Position numbers and translations under genes: made by a program. Positions 6,688 to 11,390 of a stretch of DNA of 11,390 nt are shown here, in pieces. Below the pieces are notes generated by a model. It was not told where the DNA came from and ran no database searches. It saw nothing but the letters and a program-made list of their open reading frames with translations. Source of the stretch: Acidobacteriota bacterium (GTDB taxonomy: Bacteria; Acidobacteriota; Terriglobia; Terriglobales; Acidobacteriaceae); the NCBI GenBank assembly GCA_028873155.1, contig JAGWML010000086.1, positions 1-11,390 of the forward strand, written 5' to 3'. How positions within the stretch are numbered: the first letter of the stretch is position 1; each line of letters starts with the position of its first letter.

Positions 6688-9426
6688 TCGCTTCGCCGCT
6701 GGTTCTCGTTTTTGCCTTTTGCTTTTGTTGCCTGTGCCACGCTGATGCCGGCACAGACGCCCGCCTATCTGGATACGAAGCTCACGCCTGCCGAGCGCGC
6801 TCATGACCTGGTGGGTCGCATGACGCTGGAGGAAAAGGCCAACCAGTTGGAGGACTATGCCACGGCGATTCCGCGGCTGGGCGTGCCCGACTACCAGACG
6901 TGGAATGAGGCTCTGCATGGTGTGGCGCGTGCGGGCTACGCAACGGTGTTTCCGCAGGCGATTGGCATGGCGGCGACGTGGGACCCGTCGATGGTGCATG
7001 CAATGGGCGACGTAATCTCAAGCGAGGCGCGCGCGAAGTACAACGAGGCGCAGCGCGAGGACAATCACCGCATCTTCTTCGGACTCACGTTCTGGTCGCC
7101 GAACATCAACATCTTTCGCGACCCGCGCTGGGGCCGCGGACAGGAGACGTATGGCGAAGACCCGTTCCTGACTGGACGGATGGGCGTAGCGTTCATTGGG
7201 GGCGTGCAGGGGAACGACCTGAACCATCTGCGCGCGGTGGCGACGAGCAAACATTTCGCAGTACACAACGGGCCGGAACCGCTGCGGCACGGCTTGAACG
7301 TGGACCCGAGCGCGCGCGATCTGGAAGAGACGTATCTGCCGGCGTTTCGTACGACGGTGCTGGACGGACACGTGCAGTCGGTGATGTGCGCCTACAACTC
7401 GATTGACGGCTGGCCGGCATGCACGAACACGATGCTCCTGAAAGATCATCTGCGCGATGCATGGGGATTCAAGGGCTTTGTGGTGTCGGACTGCGGCGCA
7501 ATTGTGGACGTATATCAGGGACACAAAAAGGCGGCGGACATTACGCATGCGGCGGCGCTGTCGTTGCAGGCGGGAACGGATCTCTCGTGCAGCATCTGGT
7601 CACCGGGCTTCAACACGCTGGCGGATGCGGTGAAGCAGGGGCTGGTTTCAGAGGACCTGGTGACGCAGGCGGCGGAACGGCTCTACACGGCTCGGTTCCA
7701 ACTGGGACTGTTCGATCCGCAGGGATCGAATCCGCTGGACAAGATTCCGTTCTCGGATGCAGCCTCGTCGGCGCATCGAATGGTATCGCTGAAGGCTGCC
7801 GAAGAGGCGATTGTGCTGCTGAAGAACGACGGCGTGCTGCCGCTGAAGGGAAACGTCTCGCACATTGCCGTGGTGGGACCGACGGCCGATCTGCTGCCAT
7901 CGATTCTGGGCAACTATGTGGGAACGGCGCTGCATCCGGTAACGCCGCTGGATGGAATGCTGGAGCAGTTCAAAGGCACGCCGATTCTCTACGCGCAGGG
8001 GTCGACGCTGGCCGAGGGCGTGGGCGTGCCGGTGCCGCGCACGGCGTTCGGGCTGGGCAAGGGATTGAAGACAGAGTTCTTTGCCACGCCGGACTGGACG
8101 GGGCGGCCAGTGGCGGTGACGACCGAGCCGCTGGTGCAGGCGGACTGGGAAAATGCGAGGCCTGCTCCGGAGGTGGAAACGACGAACTACTCCGTGCGCT
8201 GGACGGGCACGCTGACGCCGCCGGCGGCGGGACATTACGTGTTCACGCTGGAGCCGGGCGACAGCTTTCCCTACTCGCCGCAGGAGAGCTACCGGCTGCT
8301 GATGGATGGCAAGGTGGTCTCAGAAGGCAGCCTGCGCGCAGGGCATGATGTGAGCAAGGCGGGCGACTTCCACCATGACCTTTCGTCGATGGGGAACTTC
8401 AAGGCCGCGCCGGGCGCGTCGCCGACAGCCCCGCCGGTGATGGACTTCCCGAAGAATCCAGAGATTGCGATGGACTTTGCGGATACGCAGCCGCACGCAT
8501 TTCAACTGGAGTACTCGCACGCGGGAGACCGCGCAGGCGGCGGCGTGACGCTCAAGTGGCAGGCTCCCGCGCAGGTGGAACTGGACGAGGCCGTGGCGCG
8601 TGCAAAGGAAGCGGATGTGGTGGTGGCGTTTGTGGGACTGTCACCGCAGCTTGAGGGCGAAGAGATGCGGATCAAGATTCCCGGCTTTGACGGCGGCGAC
8701 CGCACAAGCCTGGACCTGCCCGCGCCGCAGGAGAAGCTGCTGGAAGCAGTGGCGGCAACAGGCAAGCCGGTGGTTGTCGTGCTGCAAAGCGGTAGCGCGG
8801 TGGCGCTGAACTGGGCCAACGAACATGCGGCGGCGGTGATGGAAGCGTGGTATCCGGGCGTGGAAGGCGGCGAGGCCATTGCGCGGACACTGGCGGGGCT
8901 GAACAATCCGGCGGGGCGGCTGCCGGTGACCTTCTACAAGTCGCTTGATGGGCTGGCGCCGTTTGTCGATTACTCGATGAAGAACCGGACGTATCGCTAC
9001 TACACGGGCAAGCCGCTGTGGGGCTTTGGCTATGGCCTGAGCTTTACGACGTTCCAGTACGGGCCGGTAAGGCTTTCGGCCGCGACCCTGAAGGCGGGCG
9101 AGCCGATGACCGCGACCGTGACGGTGACGAACACGGGCAAGGTGCGCGGCGACGAGGTGGTGGAAGCCTACGTGAAGACGCCGCAGCAGGGCGGTCCGAT
9201 TCACTCGCTGGTGGGGTTTGAGCGCGTGTCGATTGCGGCCGGTGCCAGCCGCGAGGTGACGCTGAAGATCGATCCGCGGTCGCTCTCGAGTGTGGACGAC
9301 GCGGGGAACCGGTCGATCTTGCCGGGCAACTACACGCTGACGGTGGGCGGCGCGCAGCCGGACGAGACGCAGGCGAAGCAGGAAGCAGCGTTCACGGTGA
9401 CGGGCAGCGCGGCGCTGCCGAAGTAA
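6685..9426 (+). CDS. Secreted glycoside hydrolase family 3 enzyme, beta-xylosidase type, with PA14 insert
   Basis: The 913-residue product should release sugars from the non-reducing ends of xylo- or gluco-oligosaccharides in the periplasm or outside the cell. The signal peptide is about 1-23 (MPA before Q24). The GH3 barrel domain (about 30-340) holds NEALHG (74-79), the WSPNINIFRDPRWGRG-ETYGEDP block (137-160), KHFAVHN (189-195) and the nucleophile D269 in VVSDCGA. The SDC context and the WSPN-NIFRDPRWGRGQET block resemble bacterial and plant beta-xylosidases more than BglX glucosidases, which usually read SDW or SDH. The second GH3 domain (about 370-450 and 635-765) is interrupted by a PA14 domain (about 455-635). 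The probable acid/base is E657 or E659 in LEGEEMR. A fibronectin-III-like domain (about 797-905) ends the chain. Specificity (xylosidase, arabinofuranosidase or glucosidase) is inferred from motifs only. Confidence 0.93.
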   Translation: MSLRRWFSFLPFAFVACATLMPAQTPAYLDTKLTPAERAHDLVGRMTLEEKANQLEDYATAIPRLGVPDYQTWNEALHGVARAGYATVFPQAIGMAATWDPSMVHAMGDVISSEARAKYNEAQREDNHRIFFGLTFWSPNINIFRDPRWGRGQETYGEDPFLTGRMGVAFIGGVQGNDLNHLRAVATSKHFAVHNGPEPLRHGLNVDPSARDLEETYLPAFRTTVLDGHVQSVMCAYNSIDGWPACTNTMLLKDHLRDAWGFKGFVVSDCGAIVDVYQGHKKAADITHAAALSLQAGTDLSCSIWSPGFNTLADAVKQGLVSEDLVTQAAERLYTARFQLGLFDPQGSNPLDKIPFSDAASSAHRMVSLKAAEEAIVLLKNDGVLPLKGNVSHIAVVGPTADLLPSILGNYVGTALHPVTPLDGMLEQFKGTPILYAQGSTLAEGVGVPVPRTAFGLGKGLKTEFFATPDWTGRPVAVTTEPLVQADWENARPAPEVETTNYSVRWTGTLTPPAAGHYVFTLEPGDSFPYSPQESYRLLMDGKVVSEGSLRAGHDVSKAGDFHHDLSSMGNFKAAPGASPTAPPVMDFPKNPEIAMDFADTQPHAFQLEYSHAGDRAGGGVTLKWQAPAQVELDEAVARAKEADVVVAFVGLSPQLEGEEMRIKIPGFDGGDRTSLDLPAPQEKLLEAVAATGKPVVVVLQSGSAVALNWANEHAAAVMEAWYPGVEGGEAIARTLAGLNNPAGRLPVTFYKSLDGLAPFVDYSMKNRTYRYYTGKPLWGFGYGLSFTTFQYGPVRLSAATLKAGEPMTATVTVTNTGKVRGDEVVEAYVKTPQQGGPIHSLVGFERVSIAAGASREVTLKIDPRSLSSVDDAGNRSILPGNYTLTVGGAQPDETQAKQEAAFTVTGSAALPK

Positions 9427-9433
9427 GAGCGGC

Positions 9434-9471
9434 AAAAAGACGGCGGCAGGAGGTTTGTGCCTCTTGCCGCC
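9434..9471 (-). terminator. Intrinsic terminator between convergent genes
   Basis: A 12-bp stem (9442-9453 with 9460-9471, one G-U or A-C position depending on strand) closes a 6-nt loop. Read on the minus strand it is followed after three bases by TTTTT (9438-9434), a proper intrinsic terminator for the sigma/LTxxQ operon. On the plus strand the stem lies 15 bp after the GH3 stop without a U tract, so it may end or protect that transcript as well. Confidence 0.75.
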
Positions 9472-9473
9472 AT

Positions 9474-9489
9474 GGTTGCTTGCGCAACC
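9474..9489. other. Short hairpin beside the terminator
   Basis: GGTTGC (9474-9479) and GCAACC (9484-9489) form a 6-bp stem with a TTGC loop, just downstream of the main hairpin on the plus strand and between the LTxxQ stop and the terminator on the minus strand. It may add to termination. Nothing else is evident in the gap 9427-9531. Confidence 0.35.
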
Positions 9490-9531
9490 GCAGTTGCTCT
9501 CTGCAAGGTTGAAGCCTGCGCAGACGCCAGC

Positions 9532-10140
9532 TTAGTTGCTGGGCGGCGCGGGGGCTGTCGGTGGCTGCGGCATGTCGGGACCGGCTCCGCCGCGGAAGCC
9601 CATGCCTCCACCCATGCCCCGGCCATGATCCCTCCAGCCGCGATGCTGTTGGAAGTTGTCTCGCACGGTCTTCCACTGGTCCGGCGTGAGCTTGTCGCGC
9701 AGGTCGAGGAGGAAGTGCGCGTTCGCGCGTTCGAGCTCGGTGCGCGCCTGCGCAATCTTGTCCACCTGAGCGAGGACGGCGCTTTTGTCGAGCGTGTCCT
9801 GCTGCATCATGGGCTGCATCTCGATCTCAGCCTTTTCGAGGTTACCGCGCAGATCGACGAGCTTTTCACGATGGGCCTGGAGGATGGAGTCCATGGCCTT
9901 GCGCTGGTCGTCGGTGAGCTTGAGCTGCTGGATCATGTCCGGGTTATTCCACCAGCGGCCGTGGCCGCCGCCCATGCCGAGCGCCTGCTCCATGGGCGGC
10001 TGGTGCGGGCCGAAGCCCATGCCGGGACCGGGCCCTTTGCCTGGACCCATGCCCGCGCCGGGGCACTGTGCGCTGGCCATGCCGGCGGTGAGCAGCGCCG
10101 CGGCGGCGATGGCGGTGGTGATGATTCGAATTGCCTTCAT
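9532..10140 (-). CDS. Periplasmic LTxxQ-motif protein (Spy/CpxP/CnrX-like)
   Basis: The 202-residue product has a signal peptide (1-24, ASA before Q25). Its helical core (about 68-165) carries the two family motifs, LTDDQ (75-79) and LTPDQ (151-155), at the usual ends of the Spy/CpxP/ZraP/CnrX helical fold. Such proteins act in the periplasm as chaperones or metal and stress sensors. The core is flanked by Gly/Pro/Met-rich segments with His and Trp: residues 28-64 (H46, H60, W63, W64) and 166-190 (H166, H172, four Met-containing Gly stretches). These could bind metal or be flexible. The start at 10140 is set by GGGAGG 8 nt upstream; the frame is open further upstream, but that part overlaps the anti-sigma gene and lacks a signal peptide. 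It is the third gene of the sigma operon, 47 bp after the second. Whether it senses metal or folds proteins is unknown. Confidence 0.85.
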   Translation of the reverse strand: MKAIRIITTAIAAAALLTAGMASAQCPGAGMGPGKGPGPGMGFGPHQPPMEQALGMGGGHGRWWNNPDMIQQLKLTDDQRKAMDSILQAHREKLVDLRGNLEKAEIEMQPMMQQDTLDKSAVLAQVDKIAQARTELERANAHFLLDLRDKLTPDQWKTVRDNFQQHRGWRDHGRGMGGGMGFRGGAGPDMPQPPTAPAPPSN

Positions 10141-10187
10141 GTTGAGTTCCTCCCTGAGCTCCCTGGTTCTGCGTTTCAATGGCAACC

Positions 10188-10625
10188 TCAGTTGCCGGAT
10201 CCTGTTGTGTCGTCTGCCATCAAGGCAGCGAGCGGCTCCATCGCGTCCGGTACTTCGCGGGAGACGTCGGTATCGACCTTGTACATCAAGTCTTCTTCGT
10301 TGCGGGCGCGCTGGGCAGCAAGCTGACGCTGCTGCTCGGCGGCGCGGGCGGCGGCAGCGATGCGGGCCTGCTCGACGCGCTGGTGATGCTCGTAGGTAAG
10401 CGCCGAGCCGGCTCCGGCAATGAGCACGCCGGTCATGGCCCAGCCAGCGGCGAGACGCCATGTGCGATGGATGATGGCCGGATGCACTGCGCGCGGGCGC
10501 GTGAACGCGGCGTCGCTCCAGGCATGCACGCTGGCCTTGAAGTCGGCCAGGGTGCGGGCGAGCTCGGGATCGTGTTCCAGATCGTGGCCTGTGTCGTGTT
10601 GTGCGAACCGGTTGAACCAGCTCAT
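10188..10625 (-). CDS. Single-pass membrane protein, probable anti-sigma factor
   Basis: This 145-residue protein has a cytoplasmic N-terminal part (about 1-55, with an acidic/His-rich stretch and the helix LARTLADFKASVHAW), one membrane helix (about 57-77), and a periplasmic Ala/Gln/Arg-rich coiled-coil-like segment (about 80-112). It ends in an acidic tail including VDTDVSREVPDAMEPLAALM (117-136). Its start overlaps the sigma factor stop as ATGA (10625-10622), a common sign of translational coupling between a sigma factor and its anti-sigma factor, and a GGGAGG site lies 7 nt upstream. No zinc-binding HxxxCxxC motif is present, and no known anti-sigma family was recognised by sequence. The role is inferred from position and topology, similar to CnrY or other small membrane anti-sigmas. 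Confidence 0.7.
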   Translation of the reverse strand: MSWFNRFAQHDTGHDLEHDPELARTLADFKASVHAWSDAAFTRPRAVHPAIIHRTWRLAAGWAMTGVLIAGAGSALTYEHHQRVEQARIAAAARAAEQQRQLAAQRARNEEDLMYKVDTDVSREVPDAMEPLAALMADDTTGSGN

Positions 10626-11164
10626 GGTGTTCCTCCCAGGCGAGCGCGCACTCTGGCGAGCGCCCGCGACAGATGCGCCTTGACCGTGCCTTCATTCAGG
10701 CCGGTGGCGCTGACGATTTCCTTCATGTCCAGCTCTTCCACATAGCGGAGGAGAAAGACGGTGCGCTGGCGCTCGCTGAGCCCCTTGACGGCCTGCCAGA
10801 CCTGCGCGACGCGCTCGGCAGCGAGCATACGCTGTTCCGGCGTGCGCTCCTCGCTGGGCAGCCAGTCGTGGGCTTCGTCGAGGTCGACGGAGTGCGAGGT
10901 GGCCTGACGCCAGAACTGCAGACGGCGGTTGCGCCAGTGGTCCTTCTGCAGGTTGATGGCGATGCGCATGAGCCAGGTCATGACGCTGGAGTCGCCGCGG
11001 AACTGCGCCCAGTTGCGATGGGCCTTGAGGAAACACTCCTGCGTGAGCGTTTCGGCGAGGTCCTCGTCGCGCGTGGAGGCAAGCAGGAACCGGAAGATGT
11101 GGGGGCGATAGCTCGCGACCACATCCGAGAACTGCTGCGCGGCGGAGTCTTCAGCCGTTGCCAT
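10622..11164 (-). CDS. ECF-family RNA polymerase sigma factor
   Basis: With the start at 11164 the protein has 180 residues, normal for ECF sigma factors. Region 2 spans about 12-80 (YRPHIFRFLL, then TQECFLKAHRNWAQFRG and WLMRIAINLQKDHWRN), which contacts core polymerase and the -10 element. Region 4 spans about 125-177 (LSERQRTVFLLRYVEEL, then EIVSATGLNEGTVKAHLSRALARVRARL), a helix-turn-helix for the -35 element. There is no sign of a C-terminal extension. The start is uncertain. The ATG at 11164 has a weak GGGA 10 nt upstream. An ATG at 11197 (191 residues) has no ribosome binding site. The frame stays open to an ATG at 11311 (229 residues), but that part is Pro/Ala/Asn low-complexity sequence. 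It is the first gene of a three-gene operon and is probably held inactive by the next gene product. Confidence 0.92.
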   Translation of the reverse strand: MATAEDSAAQQFSDVVASYRPHIFRFLLASTRDEDLAETLTQECFLKAHRNWAQFRGDSSVMTWLMRIAINLQKDHWRNRRLQFWRQATSHSVDLDEAHDWLPSEERTPEQRMLAAERVAQVWQAVKGLSERQRTVFLLRYVEELDMKEIVSATGLNEGTVKAHLSRALARVRARLGGTP

Positions 11165-11390
11165 TTCGATCGGTTCCCATGTCGCTCCGGTCGCCATCAA
11201 CAGGGTAGACGCGGGCGCAGGAGGCAAGTTTACAGCGGGTGAGGGGTGAGTGGGGTTAGGGGCGCTGGCGGTGTTAGCGGGGTTAGCCCGGAGGAAGGGC
11301 GTGACGCGCATGCAAAACTAAGGCGAAAACGCGATCGGGAAAAAGTGCAAGGATTTTGTGGAAAAGAAAAATATTGGAGGGGGGGTGGGG
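11165..11390 (-). other. Upstream region of the sigma operon
   Basis: The right-hand 226 bases hold no convincing gene on either strand apart from a low-complexity extension of the sigma frame. On the minus strand a TTGCAC lies near 11350, but no good -10 box follows at normal spacing. The last bases are a poly-G tract (GGAGGGGGGGTGGGG) preceded by an A/T-rich stretch. The promoter of the operon is probably here but could not be placed. Confidence 0.4.
11243..11282 (+). other. G-run cluster in the sigma operon leader, possible G-quadruplex
   Basis: Four runs of GGGG (11243-11246, 11252-11255, 11259-11262, 11279-11282) are separated by 5, 3 and 16 nt on the plus strand. This is the non-transcribed side for RNA sequence, so the mRNA would be C-rich. 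GGGGTTAG occurs twice (11252 and 11279). The cluster lies 80-120 bp before the preferred sigma start, in a region that probably holds the promoter or leader. Confidence 0.4.

Noticed and set aside
7419..8348. 309-codon plus-strand frame inside the GH3 gene
   Set aside because: Gly/Ala-rich out-of-frame shadow; the GH3 reading frame is continuous with all motifs in order.
9457..10326. Plus-strand frames opposite the LTxxQ and anti-sigma genes
   Set aside because: They are antisense to genes with a signal peptide, LTxxQ motifs and an ATGA operon overlap, and show no domain of their own.
10141..10695. N-terminal extension of the LTxxQ frame up to 10695
   Set aside because: The extension overlaps the anti-sigma gene out of frame and is Arg-rich. 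A signal peptide and a GGGAGG site place the start at 10140.
11165..11176. GGGAACC just before the preferred sigma start as an ECF-type -35 box
   Set aside because: It would place the -10 region and start of transcription inside the coding sequence, and no matching -10 element follows at normal spacing.

Overview
The window looks like chromosomal DNA of a GC-rich, Gram-negative soil-type bacterium, most likely an Acidobacteriota of the Acidobacteriaceae/Terriglobus type. That assignment is inference. It rests on the GC-rich coding style, on several signal-peptide and outer-membrane proteins, and on the mix of a DUF481-type barrel, a xylosidase-like GH3 enzyme, a sugar porter and a short sigma/anti-sigma/LTxxQ operon. 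No rRNA, tRNA, CRISPR array, insertion sequence or phage gene was found.

Layout, left to right. (1) 1-2736, minus strand: the first 912 residues of a secreted M48-type zinc metalloprotease joined to a long beta-propeller-like region. The gene runs off the left edge and is visibly more AT-rich than its neighbours. (2) 2812-4146, minus: a 12-helix sugar porter of the major facilitator superfamily. (3) 4314-5039, plus, divergent from the transporter: a RIC/YtfE/ScdA di-iron protein for repair of iron-sulfur clusters, with a GTG start and a strong ribosome binding site. (4) 5278-6513, plus: an exported protein ending in a DUF481-like outer-membrane barrel. (5) 6685-9426, plus: a secreted GH3 glycosidase of the beta-xylosidase type with an inserted PA14 domain and a C-terminal fibronectin-III-like domain. 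(6) 9532-11164, minus and convergent with the GH3 gene: an operon of an ECF sigma factor, a single-pass membrane protein (probable anti-sigma factor) and a periplasmic LTxxQ (Spy/CpxP/CnrX-like) protein. A 12-bp hairpin with a U tract on the minus strand separates the two convergent units.

How the parts may work together (inference). The GH3 enzyme, the DUF481 barrel and the sugar porter could form a loose group for oligosaccharide cleavage, envelope passage and uptake, but they are not one operon. The sigma/anti-sigma/LTxxQ set has the gene content of a trans-envelope stress or metal sensor such as CnrYXH. It is the part most like a self-contained system, and its signal and regulon cannot be read from this window. 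The RIC gene and the protease-propeller gene appear to be independent units.
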